DNA of 64,000 nt from an uncultured Clostridia bacterium (GCA_947565865.1 CANOHT010000010.1:14935-78934), one strand, 5' to 3'; positions 49,312 to 58,352 are shown, counted from the stretch's first letter. Notes: a model not told the origin generated them from the letters alone. Program-made: numbers and translations.

Positions 49312-49806
49312 TCATATCAGCCATAAGGTCAGGCAAGCGCCCATCAGGAGAGAGAGCTGCCGCCACATTCGGGCGTCCGTTTGGGCCTTGTCCCGGGCGG
49401 CGTCGGCCAGCAGCGCCATTTCATCGGCACAGTCCTGCAGGGCCTGGAATCTGCTTTCACGGCTTCCGCGGCTCAGGCGGCGCATCAGCCGCTGAAGGGG
49501 TGCGCGCTCTTTCTCGGTGAGGGCGGAAAAGTCGGCTAGCTCCTCGGGGCGGCACAGGGGCTGGGCGCGCATGTCCTCGGCCAGTCGGCGAAGGATAGCG
49601 TCAGGAAGCAGGGCTTCTCCGGCGGAGGCGATGAGGACGTCCGGCAGGGAGCCCGCGCCTTCCCGAACCAGCAGGGCCAGGTGGCGCAAAAGCTCCACCC
49701 ACCGCTGGAGGCGCTGGTAGACGGCCTGCAGATCCCGGCCGTGGCGAAGCCCTGCCGCCGCGCACAAAAGCCCCGCGGCGACGGCCAGAATGGAGCGAAT
49801 CATCAT
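49312..49806 (-). CDS. spoIIIAB: Stage III sporulation protein AB
   Basis: 164 residues: N-terminal span (MIRSILAVAAGLLCAAAGL), a helical domain (LRHLALLVREGAGSLPDVL) and a C-terminal span (LSLLMGACLTLWLI). Size and pattern match SpoIIIAB. Overlaps spoIIIAA by four bases. Confidence 0.93.
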   Translation of the reverse strand: MMIRSILAVAAGLLCAAAGLRHGRDLQAVYQRLQRWVELLRHLALLVREGAGSLPDVLIASAGEALLPDAILRRLAEDMRAQPLCRPEELADFSALTEKERAPLQRLMRRLSRGSRESRFQALQDCADEMALLADAARDKAQTDARMWRQLSLLMGACLTLWLI

Positions 49807-50702
49807 GCCTTCACCGGACTGCCGGAACGGTCGTAGAGCGCGGCGATCTGCCCGCCGCCCCGGGGGGAGAGCACGGCATAGGCGTGAAAGCAGCGCCGGG
49901 AGAGCAGCGTGGCCATGACGGGCCGGGCGGCCAGCTCCGTCAGGCCCGCGCCATGGACGCTGGCCATCACCGCCGCGCCGCAGGCCATGGCGTCCATGAT
50001 GGCGGCAACGTCCCCGGCATGAGCCAGCTCGTCCGTGACGATGACCTGCGGCGCCATGGAGCGCATCAGCCAGGGCACGGCATGCTCCTTGGGGCAGCCG
50101 TCCAGTACGTCGGCGGTGGCGCCCACATCCAGCTGAGGCGCGCCGTCCACACAGGCTGCCAGCTCGCCGCGTTCGTCAATAACCGCGGTTTGCAGCGCCC
50201 GTCCGCCGGAGGCCAGCTGGCGGGCCAGGTCGCGCAGAATGGTGGTTTTTCCTGTGCCGGGCAGGCCGATGACCAGCAGGCTTCGCGCGGCGTTTCCCTG
50301 GCGGCAGAGGGGGAGCAGGCTGTCCGCCGCGCCGGGCCACTGACAGGCGATGCGGATGCACAGCGCGCCCACGTCCGTAAGAGCCAGGAGCCCGGATCGC
50401 TCCTGCACATGGCCGCACAGGCCCATGCGGTGACCGCCGCGCAGGGTGACGAAGCCCTGGCTTGTCTCCCGGTCACGGGCGTACAGGCTGTGCTCGGAGA
50501 GCGCCTCCGCCAGCTGCTCCACCTGGGACTGGGTCGGCGTCCAGGGCAGGGTCAGGGTTTGGTCAGCCGCGCACAGCATGGCCGGGCGGTTGGCCCGCAC
50601 ACGGATTTCCCGAAGCTGACCGGGAGCCATGAAGTCGATTTCACGCCGCACCTCTCCGGGAAAGCAGGGGCCGAGAAAGGCTCTGGTTTCATCCCAATCC
50701 AT
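49803..50702 (-). CDS. spoIIIAA: Stage III sporulation protein AA (ATPase)
   Basis: 299 residues with the ATPase signature SLLVIGLPGTGKTTILRDLA (Walker A) and VIDERGELAACVDG (near Walker B), MRSMAPQVIVTDELA, features of SpoIIIAA. It resembles secretion ATPases and probably powers the channel. GGAGGCGACAAAC precedes the ATG, 12 bases after the L,D-transpeptidase stop. Confidence 0.96.
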   Translation of the reverse strand: MDWDETRAFLGPCFPGEVRREIDFMAPGQLREIRVRANRPAMLCAADQTLTLPWTPTQSQVEQLAEALSEHSLYARDRETSQGFVTLRGGHRMGLCGHVQERSGLLALTDVGALCIRIACQWPGAADSLLPLCRQGNAARSLLVIGLPGTGKTTILRDLARQLASGGRALQTAVIDERGELAACVDGAPQLDVGATADVLDGCPKEHAVPWLMRSMAPQVIVTDELAHAGDVAAIMDAMACGAAVMASVHGAGLTELAARPVMATLLSRRCFHAYAVLSPRGGGQIAALYDRSGSPVKA

Positions 50703-50714
50703 GTTTGTCGCCTC

Positions 50715-51377
50715 CTATTCAAACAGCGTCAGGCCAATGGCCTGGTAGAAGCCCCAGTCCACGCCGTCCTTGGCGGGCAGGTTCAAGGCCTTGCGCGCCC
50801 GGGCGACGGCCTGCTCGGTGGCCTGGCCGTACACGCCGTCCGGCCAGCCGTAGTAGTAGCCCAAGGCCCGCAGCTTGCGCTGCACAGCGGTAACGGCGCT
50901 GGAGCGGTCGCCGCTTTTGAGCGGGCGCAGGGTATTGCCCAATTCGCCATAACTGCCGCATTCGATGACGACGCGGGTACCGTTGGGCACCATGGCGTAA
51001 AGCTCCTCCGCCTGCTCGGTACGCATTCGGATGCAGCCGTGGCTGGCGTTGCTGCCGATGCTTTGCGGCTTGTTGGTGCCATGGATGCCGTACTGTCCGA
51101 AGGGGACGTTGAGCCCCAAAAAGCAGGTGCCGAAGCCGCCCATCTGGCCGGAAAAGCGGCTGTTGATGGTGTACACGCCGATGGGGGTTGGGGTCTCCCA
51201 AGCGCCGGTTGCGACGGTATAGCGCTTAACCAGCGCCTCGCCCTGCCACAGGGTCAGGGTCTTGGATTCCACATCGACATGGATGATGTAGGGCTCCTCC
51301 GCGTCGCCGGAGGAGGTAATCGCGAACAGCGCGGCCAGGATGAACATCCAAAGCGCCAGGAGCAGTTGTTTGCGCAT
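50715..51377 (-). CDS. L,D-transpeptidase with peptidoglycan-binding domain
   Basis: 220 residues from MRKQLLLALWMFILAALF (AAAGGAGGCGGG before the ATG; the longer frame has no such site). Signal/anchor, then the YkuD domain with HGTNKPQSIGSNASHGCIRM (catalytic His and Cys), then a C-terminal peptidoglycan-binding domain (AVQRKLRALGYYYGWPDGVYG). It makes 3-3 cross-links. It ends 12 bp before spoIIIAA, likely the first gene of the same transcript. Confidence 0.93.
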   Translation of the reverse strand: MRKQLLLALWMFILAALFAITSSGDAEEPYIIHVDVESKTLTLWQGEALVKRYTVATGAWETPTPIGVYTINSRFSGQMGGFGTCFLGLNVPFGQYGIHGTNKPQSIGSNASHGCIRMRTEQAEELYAMVPNGTRVVIECGSYGELGNTLRPLKSGDRSSAVTAVQRKLRALGYYYGWPDGVYGQATEQAVARARKALNLPAKDGVDWGFYQAIGLTLFE

Positions 51378-51767
51378 CCACCCGCCTCCTTTCGTGAAAA
51401 AACATATGCGCCCAAACGTGCGGGAATGCGCGGGGAAAGAAAATATAAAAATCCGTCCTTGTATGGTGACAAGGACGGAAAGCGTATGAGGAAAGGCTGC
51501 TTTTCTTTTGAAGAGGATAAGACCTGGATAGGAAAATGCAAGTTGGAGAGCAGCTTTCATGGAAGTTGCGGGCCGAAGGATTTCAAAGCGTTTGGTTTAG
51601 CCTTGCGGCGTGGTTGTACATGGGAGTTGGAACCGCTGGAGGCGTTGTGCGGGGGCTCCAGGACTCTTCATGCGCGCGGAGTGTATCCGCAGGCAGACAA
51701 CCGCGACGCGGAATGGGTGTCCAGAAGGGTGAACCCCCTTTGGCGGGGTTCAGGGGCGGAGTTCCGG
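51378..51767. other. Non-coding spacer with terminators
   Basis: A minus-strand terminator, TCCGTCCTTG-TCACCATA-CAAGGACGGATTTTT, lies at 51445-51480, and a GAACCCC...GGGGTTC hairpin at 51730-51752. They end the leftward transcript of the 51768 gene, so the L,D-transpeptidase promoter must lie between 51378 and 51445; no clear sigma A promoter is seen there. Confidence 0.6.
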
Positions 51768-53315
51768 TCAGTCCCAGAACAGAAGCCGGAAGCTGGGATA
51801 GCTTTGGGAGGATTCCTCGGTGGTGACTTCATAAGGGCCGGTGCAGACGCCGTACATGCGCTGCTGGCTGTCCACGGAGAAATTGGGTTCCTGGTCGGTG
51901 GTCACCACCACCGTGTTCTTGTATACGCCGGATTTGGTGCGGGTCATGGCCATGAAGATAAGCCACTCGTCGCCGGTCTGGCGGATTTCCTGGACATACA
52001 GGCTGTAAACCATGGTGCGCCCGGTATAACCGTCCAGCTTCTTGGTCAGGGTGGAGTAGGCGGGCTTGACGGCCTCTTCCCGCGCGCGGGAACGAATATC
52101 CGCCTCGGTCAGGGTGCGTCCCGCCGTCAGGGTAAAGCGGCGGGTGCTCATGCCCTTTTTGGAGAACACCAGGGTGATGTCGTAGTCGCCCTCGGCGGAG
52201 GTATCCAGCTTGAAGGAGAAAGCGCCCGTTCCGTTGGTCTTGATCTGTTTGAGGGTTTCGGGCGTTTCGGGGCCGGACACGATGCACTGCACGGTAACGC
52301 CCTTGATGGTGGTGCCGGAGATGACGGTCTGATCGCTTTTCAAGGTGTTGACAGCGCCTTCGGCCAGATCCAGGTCAACGCCGTCGCTCAGGTTGACGGG
52401 GAGCAGAGTCTTCTGATAGGTGGTGGTGTCGAAGACCAGCTCCTCGGTGACAACGTTGCCGTTCTCGGCCGTCATGGTCATCAGCCATACGCCCTCCTCC
52501 GGCAGCGTGACCTCCATGGAGAAGCTGCCCTTTTTGGAGGCCGTGACCTCATAAACGATGGGATCGGGGGAGGACATGCGCATCACCACGCCAATGAGGC
52601 GCGCGCCGGGGTCGCAGGTGCCCTTGACGGTGAATTTGCCGGTGTTGGTCTCCGCAGGCGGGCGGCTGGTAATGACCACCTTCGCGGCAGCGTCGGCGGG
52701 CTGATCCAGCAGCTGGGTAAAGTGCCAGGTGCCGATGATCTTATTCAGCGCGGTATCATCCGCTTTTTTGCTGCCGCGGCCATGGGCCTGATAATCCAGG
52801 GTGATGGTATAGCCGTTACGGATGGTTCGGCGGGCATAGCCGCTGACAGAACCGTCGGTGGTATCCCGCTTGTAGCGCAGCATCAGGAAGCGACCGTATT
52901 GCGTGGTCTTCTTCCACTCGGCGGAGGAATAGTTCCAGCCATCCCCGCGGGTGTTTTTCAGGTGCGCGGTGCGGTAGGAGGAGCGGGTTGCGGTCGTTTG
53001 TGCGTCAATGTTGAAGTAACGCTGCGCTTCCTCGTCCTGCACGGCGGTGATCTCCAGGCAGGCGTCGCCCTCGGGCTTCCAGGCCTGGAGCAGCACGCCG
53101 CGCTCCGTCCAGTCCGCCAGGAGCGTTTCCTTGTCGGTGCCGCGGTTAGCCAGCCACTCCGGATGCAGATCCAGGTTGTCCGGCGTCAGGATAATATAGG
53201 AATCGTCAATTTCCACCGTGGCATAGATGGCGGACAGGGTGATCGTCTCGCCGCTGGCAAAGGCGCAAAGCGCCACGCCCAGCACCAGGGTGAGCAGGAA
53301 AAGCCATTTCCGCAT
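51768..53315 (-). CDS. Exported protein with Ig-like repeats, function unknown
   Basis: 515 residues with a signal peptide (MRKWLFLLTLVLGVALCAFA). The first part (residues 25-220) resembles no known domain; the middle has two Ig-like or CARDB-like repeats (FTVKGTCDPGARLIGVVMRM and TVISGTTIKGVTVQCIVSGPE, each about 95 residues). A YDITLVFSKKGM strand follows. No anchor motif seen. Promoter TTGCGT-17-TATAAT is at 53371-53399. Likely surface or spore-associated. Confidence 0.7.
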   Translation of the reverse strand: MRKWLFLLTLVLGVALCAFASGETITLSAIYATVEIDDSYIILTPDNLDLHPEWLANRGTDKETLLADWTERGVLLQAWKPEGDACLEITAVQDEEAQRYFNIDAQTTATRSSYRTAHLKNTRGDGWNYSSAEWKKTTQYGRFLMLRYKRDTTDGSVSGYARRTIRNGYTITLDYQAHGRGSKKADDTALNKIIGTWHFTQLLDQPADAAAKVVITSRPPAETNTGKFTVKGTCDPGARLIGVVMRMSSPDPIVYEVTASKKGSFSMEVTLPEEGVWLMTMTAENGNVVTEELVFDTTTYQKTLLPVNLSDGVDLDLAEGAVNTLKSDQTVISGTTIKGVTVQCIVSGPETPETLKQIKTNGTGAFSFKLDTSAEGDYDITLVFSKKGMSTRRFTLTAGRTLTEADIRSRAREEAVKPAYSTLTKKLDGYTGRTMVYSLYVQEIRQTGDEWLIFMAMTRTKSGVYKNTVVVTTDQEPNFSVDSQQRMYGVCTGPYEVTTEESSQSYPSFRLLFWD

Positions 53316-53370
53316 GGAGGGTTCACCAGCCTTTTCGTGTGGTCGTCATCAGGGCATAAAAGCCCATTCC

Positions 53371-53399
53371 ATTATAGCATAGAAAAAACGGCCACGCAA
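53371..53399 (-). promoter_or_regulatory. Promoter of the 51768 gene
   Basis: Minus strand TTGCGT (53394-53399), 17 bases, TATAAT (53371-53376), extended with TGC. Confidence 0.65.
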
Positions 53400-53519
53400 C
53401 AAAGTGTTACAACTTCCGACTGTCAAAAAGCCTGAGGAGGTGTTGAATGGCCCCCAGATCCTCTGGCGTTGTTCGTATCCGCCGGTTTTCGTCCTGAAAG
53501 GATCACAGCTTACCGGCGC

Positions 53520-55610
53520 TCATTCTTCCATCAGCATGGCTTGCACGGTGTCGTTCATGCGGCGGACGCACTGCTCCATGGCGATGGCGCCGGAAAGCGC
53601 GCGGTGGACGGTCTCCGTCAGGGTGGGGAAGACGGCGTTGTGGGAACCGCGGGCGGAGACGGTGAGCGGGGAAACATCCATCTGAATGGCGGGGAGCGCC
53701 AGCTCCCGATAGCGCTCAAGGGCGGGCGCGTAAATCGGCCAGTTGACGGGATCGGCGCGCAGATGCTCATTTGCTTCACGGTATGTGGTGATGAGGCCCT
53801 GATACTGCGCCTGCTCCGCCTCTTCAGCGCCATGCTGCTTGGCGGTGAGCTCGTCGATGTTCCGATCGTTTTCCGCGATGATCCCGGCGGCCAGCTGGCT
53901 GAAGAGCGGCTGCGCGTCCGCGAACAGCAGCCCGCTCTCCTCGGCGTGGCGATGCTCCGCCAGGTAGGCAAGGTAAGTAAGGGCCTGCTCCTGGTGGCGG
54001 CTGTTGGGGCTGAGCAGGTAGACATAGGCCTGGGCGGGGATGGCGCCGACGGCGTTTTCGTCCGGCCGGGGGGCGGCGATGACCGTCCAGAACTCCGCAA
54101 AATCATAGCCGCCGGTATAGATGCTGTTGACGTAGGTGGTGCTGGCCAGGGGCGCGGTCATCAGGGCGTCCTCGGTTTCCTCACGCTGGCTGGCATGGAT
54201 CACCCGGCGGCTGATAAGCTCCCGCAGCCGGGTGAGCAGCGACGTCAGCCGGGCGTCGCTGAAGTTGGGGGTCTGCCCCTGGCGCAGCTGTTCATGTATG
54301 AAGGTATACAGGATGGCGTCGGCGTAATCCTCGCCGCACCAGCTTTGGTCGGACAGGCTGTCCTTGATAAGCGGAATACCGCTGTTCAGCGGGTGATCCG
54401 CCCAGGCTTCCAGCAGGTTGAGCACTGCCTCCCAGCTTTGCGGGGCGTCCATCTCCGCCAGCAGGTCGGAGCGCATCCGCCATCCGCCGACGAAGATCAT
54501 ATGGAGAAAGGCGTGCGGCTGCCCCTCATGGGTCATGGCGTCGGCAAACACGGGATAGAACCGGGCGGCCTCGTCCGTCAGCGTCTCGCTGCCGGAAAGG
54601 GGCGCCGTGAAGCCGCGCTCGATCAGCCGGAGCACGCCCGGGGAATAGGGGACGTAGTACAGGTCAACGTTCTCCCCGGTGATGATAGCGCTGTAAACTT
54701 CCTCGGCACAGTAGTGATCGAAGGTGGTGCGATCCACCAGGCAGCCTGTTTGCAGGCTGAAGTCGCTGTCCATGGTGGGAATGCCCGGGCTGACAACGCC
54801 GCGGATGACCAGCGCTTCCTCGCTGAGGCGCACGTCCGCGATAACCTGCGCCCGGGGCCCGTGACCGGTCACCAGCGCCACATAGCAGCCGTCGGCCACA
54901 CAGGCCCGGTCAACGGCGCCGGCCCCGAAAGGCATGAGCCCCAGCGTTTCGTTCCCGCCGTCCTTCATGCGCATCAGATGACTGTCCTCCATCCAGTACA
55001 CGTCGCCGGTTTCCAGGTCGCAGGCCAGACCGGCAGGGTTCAGCGCGCCCGACGTGCCGATGACGCGGACAGGGCCGTTTTCGTCGCAGGCAACAATGCT
55101 GTGATAGGCATCGCTGCCAGCGGCATTGTTTTGAAGCAAGTACACCTGGCCGTCCATGCCGACGGCCAGGTCGCGTACCCATCCGCCGATGGGCGAGAGC
55201 GTACCGCTGCCGGGATGAAAACGGTAGCCCTGCTGATGGCAGAGCAGATAGACCGTGCCCCCGACAGCGGCGGAAGCCGTGATGTCCGAATCCAGGCGGC
55301 CTTCCAGAGAGCCGAGGGTGACAAGGCTGCCGTCCTGCCACTGCAGGAGCGTGTCGCCATCCCACAGGAGCGTTCGCCCGTCGGCGGTGGAAACGGGCGC
55401 ATAGGCTGTGGAGAACAGCGGTTCAATCGCTTGGGCATCGGTTATGAATTCGCCGAAGGTAAACACGCTTTGGCTGTTGACGCAAAGCGTGTAAAGATGG
55501 CCGTTGACACATTCCAGGTTATACCAGTCATTCGGTGCGGCCATGGCGGCGGAGGCGAACATGATCCCGATGAGCAGCGCGGTGAGAAAACCAAGGATGT
55601 GCTTTTTCAT
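53520..55610 (-). CDS. Exported protein: propeller-like N-terminus plus solute-binding-like C-terminus
   Basis: 696 residues from MKKHILGFLTALLIG; a GGAGG lies 12 bases upstream, a wider gap than usual, and a TTG at 55634 is an alternative. Signal peptide, then about 270 residues of short repeats resembling beta-propeller blades (YLLCHQQGYRFHPGSG, VYLLQNNAAGS, DVYWMEDSHLMRMKDG). The C-terminal half resembles family 1 extracellular solute-binding proteins (WRMRSDLLAEMDAPQSWEAV). No ABC permease or ATPase is adjacent. It may sense or bind a ligand. Confidence 0.72.
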   Translation of the reverse strand: MKKHILGFLTALLIGIMFASAAMAAPNDWYNLECVNGHLYTLCVNSQSVFTFGEFITDAQAIEPLFSTAYAPVSTADGRTLLWDGDTLLQWQDGSLVTLGSLEGRLDSDITASAAVGGTVYLLCHQQGYRFHPGSGTLSPIGGWVRDLAVGMDGQVYLLQNNAAGSDAYHSIVACDENGPVRVIGTSGALNPAGLACDLETGDVYWMEDSHLMRMKDGGNETLGLMPFGAGAVDRACVADGCYVALVTGHGPRAQVIADVRLSEEALVIRGVVSPGIPTMDSDFSLQTGCLVDRTTFDHYCAEEVYSAIITGENVDLYYVPYSPGVLRLIERGFTAPLSGSETLTDEAARFYPVFADAMTHEGQPHAFLHMIFVGGWRMRSDLLAEMDAPQSWEAVLNLLEAWADHPLNSGIPLIKDSLSDQSWCGEDYADAILYTFIHEQLRQGQTPNFSDARLTSLLTRLRELISRRVIHASQREETEDALMTAPLASTTYVNSIYTGGYDFAEFWTVIAAPRPDENAVGAIPAQAYVYLLSPNSRHQEQALTYLAYLAEHRHAEESGLLFADAQPLFSQLAAGIIAENDRNIDELTAKQHGAEEAEQAQYQGLITTYREANEHLRADPVNWPIYAPALERYRELALPAIQMDVSPLTVSARGSHNAVFPTLTETVHRALSGAIAMEQCVRRMNDTVQAMLMEE

Positions 55611-55787
55611 GGCCGGTATGCACCTCCGCTGCAAGTCCTTGTTCAGTGTGCTGTGAATCTGCCGTCATGATGGAGAGAGAGCATGCTTCGTCAGGAGCGT
55701 AATCCCGAGGCAATCACTTCGACGGGGCGCGGCCGCGTATGAAAAGCGGACGCGGACATCAGGAAACAAGACATATTGACTAACTCA

Positions 55788-55816
55788 ATTGTACATGGAA
55801 ATACAAATTATGTCAA
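55788..55816 (-). promoter_or_regulatory. Strong promoter of the 53520 gene
   Basis: Minus strand TTGACA (55811-55816), 17 bases, TACAAT (55788-55793), in an AT-rich island. The 5' untranslated region is about 170 bases. Confidence 0.85.
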
Positions 55817-55835
55817 CAAATTTTAAAATTGTATA

Positions 55836-55870
55836 AAAAAGGCACGTCCATCATGCGGACATGCCTTTTT
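55836..55870 (-). terminator. Terminator after spoVM
   Basis: AAAAAGGCATGTCC...GGACGTGCCTTTTTT on the minus strand; strong stem with A/T ends. Confidence 0.9.
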
Positions 55871-55887
55871 GCCTTCCCCCAAAGGAT

Positions 55888-55974
55888 TCAATCGTTCTTC
55901 TTTTTCCCGGCAAGCAGCTTCAGCAGACCGCCCAGCATTTTGGGCGCCTTCACGCAAACCATACGGATACTCAT
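55888..55974 (-). CDS. spoVM: Stage V sporulation protein SpoVM
   Basis: A 28-residue peptide, too short for usual gene finding, with ATAGGAGGTGAGGGC before its ATG. The sequence MSIRMVCVKAPKMLGGLLKL follows the SpoVM pattern (M-K-x-x-x-x-K-x-P-K-x-L-x-G-x-x-R), an amphipathic helix that recognises the curved forespore membrane and anchors SpoIVA for coat assembly. Basic C-terminus AGKKKND. The downstream terminator supports expression. It shares orientation with the 55986 membrane protein. Confidence 0.88.
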   Translation of the reverse strand: MSIRMVCVKAPKMLGGLLKLLAGKKKND

Positions 55975-55985
55975 GCCCTCACCTC

Positions 55986-56189
55986 CTATTTTATGGCCAG
56001 CCGGATCAGCGCGTAGCCCACGGCAATCAGCGCGATGCCTGCCAGGACCGCCCAGGCCCAGCCGGGTATACACAGGAACATCAGCAGGAGTCCAAGACCC
56101 AGCAGCACCACGCCGATAATGAGCAGGGTGGGCTGGGTGGGATTGCACCGCCGGGAGTTATCAGGAATTTGGTGGTAGTCATAGCGCAT
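55986..56189 (-). CDS. Small membrane protein (67 aa)
   Basis: 67 residues from MRYDYHQIPDN (GAGGGATGACC before the ATG). Two membrane spans: LLIIGVVLLGLGLLLMFLCI and AWAVLAGIALIAVGYALI. It lies 12 bp upstream of spoVM and probably shares its transcript. No family recognised; a role in sporulation is possible by association. Confidence 0.65.
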   Translation of the reverse strand: MRYDYHQIPDNSRRCNPTQPTLLIIGVVLLGLGLLLMFLCIPGWAWAVLAGIALIAVGYALIRLAIK

Positions 56190-56743
56190 GGTCATCCCTC
56201 GTTTCATTCACAGCGTATGCGGCGCGGGGCGGAAGGTGAACAGCACGGCAAAAAATTTTGCCCTGCGCGTTTGATATAGGGAAATAAAAAAACACCAAAA
56301 GCTGCTGAAAATAAACGGTTTCCACCGTTTTATCTGCCGGAGAGCAAGCGTTCTGCCTGGAACTGGCGCGGTTGGTTCAAACCTCCGTCAGCGGGGGCCT
56401 GTGTAAAACTGCCCGAACGCAGCATCACGCCGCGGCCCGGAGATACGCTGCATGCTTGGAAATACGACTGTTTTTGACAATCAGAGCGGGTAAAAACAAT
56501 TCTTTGACAGCGGCTTCTTGTGTGTTTCTGACTGCCGCTTCATCCGCCGCGGAAGGCCGGAGTCTGTGTTTTTTTGGAGGAACAACGCTGCTTGATTGCT
56601 GGGGAAATGACGTGAAAGCCTTGATAACGCTCGTTTTGTTAGCGCTGAGAAGGCTGCTTTGTCATAAGTTAAAATGCGTACATAGCATATTCCTCATTTA
56701 CCGTGGACAAAATAAGCCTGATGACATACAGGGAGGGACGCGT
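56190..56743. other. Spacer without supported gene
   Basis: Divergent promoters for the leftward spoVM unit and the rightward VanY-like gene must lie here, but no convincing sigma A boxes were seen; sporulation sigma promoters are possible. The upstream reading frame of the VanY-like gene crosses it, without a ribosome site, and is not taken as coding. Confidence 0.5.
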
Positions 56744-57769
56744 GTGAGCGGAGCAGGACAGATCAGGGGCTGGCAGCCCCCCAGACGGAGGCAAAGGCGG
56801 ATATGGTATCTGACGGCGCTGCTGCCGCTGACGGCGGCCTTGCTGTTCCTGCCGGTGAAGCCGAGCCGGGACGCTTTGATGCAGGCGGAAAGTCTGCCGG
56901 TACTGGCGGAAGGGGAGACCTATGCCCTGCCGTCATCGGTGATGCTGGGGCTGCCGGAAGGCCCTACCCAGCGGCTGACGGTATCCGCCGAGCGGCTTGT
57001 CAAGGGCAAGATGCTCCTCATCGACGCCGAGCATCCGCTGCCCGAGGGCGCTGAACCGGGGAATACCTTCGGCGTGCTGTCCTATGCCCGGGGAAGGATT
57101 GCTTGCCGGGATCCCCAGGCTGTGCTGGGCGAGGAGACGCTGATTCGCCTGGAATACTTGTGCGTGGACGCTCGCAACAGCGGTATGGATCGTCTGACCG
57201 TCTTCGCGGGAACCCGCAGCCAGGAGCAGCAGCGCATTTTACTCACCGATACCGTGGCGGATTTCGCCCGGGACGTGTCCATTGAGGAGGCCGTCATCCT
57301 GGCCAAGGAAAAGGTGGACGAGCCGGGATGCTCGGAGCATCAGCTGCCCTGGACGGTGGACATCCGCCTTTGCCGAACCTGGAACGATATGCCGGCCAGG
57401 GAAGCGCTGGGGGATTCGCCCCAGGGCGCGTGGCTGCTGGATAACGCCTGGCGCTACGGCTTTGTGCAGCGCTGGCCGGAGGCTGATCCGGCGGCGGACG
57501 AGCATCGCCCCTATCACTTTCGCTATGTGGGGCTGTCCCACGCGCGGATGATGCAGGCGCTGGCCCTGGACTTTGAGGCATATTTGGATTTCCTGCGCCA
57601 GGAAGGCGGGGTGACGCTGCTGGATGACGAAGGCGCCCCCCTGGTCACGGTTGTGTGCGTGAGGGCAGGGGAGCGCCATACGGTCTTTGAGGTGCCAGAG
57701 GGAACCAAGCTGGAGGACGCCAGCCTGGATAATACCGGCTGGGCGCTGCTGAGCCTTACCTATCGGTAA
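56744..57769 (+). CDS. VanY-like D,D-carboxypeptidase-fold protein, possibly inactive
   Basis: 341 residues from a GTG (GGGAGGG upstream). A membrane anchor (residues 20-36) precedes an exported part. Zinc-ligand pattern of LAS peptidases: FAGTRSQEQQR (SxYR-Q type), GCSEHQLPWTVDI (His199, Asp206) and PYHFRYVG (His258). However, the catalytic glutamate normally three residues before the last histidine (E-P-W-H) is Arg255 here, and the SxHxxG glycine is proline. It may be a peptidoglycan-binding pseudo-enzyme, or use Glu253. Confidence 0.8.
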   Translation: MSGAGQIRGWQPPRRRQRRIWYLTALLPLTAALLFLPVKPSRDALMQAESLPVLAEGETYALPSSVMLGLPEGPTQRLTVSAERLVKGKMLLIDAEHPLPEGAEPGNTFGVLSYARGRIACRDPQAVLGEETLIRLEYLCVDARNSGMDRLTVFAGTRSQEQQRILLTDTVADFARDVSIEEAVILAKEKVDEPGCSEHQLPWTVDIRLCRTWNDMPAREALGDSPQGAWLLDNAWRYGFVQRWPEADPAADEHRPYHFRYVGLSHARMMQALALDFEAYLDFLRQEGGVTLLDDEGAPLVTVVCVRAGERHTVFEVPEGTKLEDASLDNTGWALLSLTYR

Positions 57770-58352
57770 CGGCCCGACGATGGCCGAAGGGAAAGATGAC
57801 CTGCGCGACCCGGCCCACCAGCATGGAGCGGGTGATAGGGCCGATGCGCCGACTGTCGTTGGAATTATCCCGGTTGTCGCCCATGACGAAGTATTCGTCG
57901 TCGCCAAGGGTGACGGGCGGGGCATTGCGAATGAAGCGGGTGTGGTCAGCGTCCAGATAGCCTTCATCAAGGGGCTCCCCGTTAATAAGCACGGTGCCCT
58001 CGACAATTTCCAGGGTCTCGCCGGGCAGGCCGACGATCCGCTTCACGAAATATTGGCGGATCAGCTTCCAGGGGTCCGCATAGCGGTCGGGATAGTGGCA
58101 GATGACCACGTCGCCCCGCTGCGGCTCGCCCAAGGTGTAGGACAGATGATCCACCAGCAGCCATTCGCCGTTTTCCAGCGTCGGCAGCATGCTGTTGCCC
58201 TTGACATGGACTGGTTCCGCCAGAAAGCGGCGGACGAGCAGCAGCGCCGCCGCCAGCAGCAGAAAGAGGAAAAGATCCCGCATCAGCCGCCGCCAGCCTT
58301 TCTTTTGTGTTTTTGCACCGGACGAACCGGGCTGAGAGAGCGGCGTCATCAA
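57756..58352 (-). CDS. lepB: Signal peptidase I
   Basis: 198 residues: N-terminal membrane span (DLFLFLLLAAALLLVRRFL), GNSMLPTLENGEWLLVDHL with catalytic serine, YFVKRIVGLPGE with catalytic lysine, and GDNRDNSNDSRRIGPI. Cleaves signal peptides of exported proteins. Its 3' end overlaps the VanY-like gene end by 14 bp (convergent). Confidence 0.97.
   Translation of the reverse strand: MMTPLSQPGSSGAKTQKKGWRRLMRDLFLFLLLAAALLLVRRFLAEPVHVKGNSMLPTLENGEWLLVDHLSYTLGEPQRGDVVICHYPDRYADPWKLIRQYFVKRIVGLPGETLEIVEGTVLINGEPLDEGYLDADHTRFIRNAPPVTLGDDEYFVMGDNRDNSNDSRRIGPITRSMLVGRVAQVIFPFGHRRAVTDR

Noticed and set aside
49884..53435. A 1183-residue rightward open frame across spoIIIAA to the 51768 gene
   Set aside because: It is antisense to well-identified genes; long open frames opposite GC-rich genes are expected.
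56372..56743. Upstream in-frame extension of the VanY-like gene
   Set aside because: No ribosome site at the early ATG, and the segment has no resemblance to the family; the GTG at 56744 has a good site.
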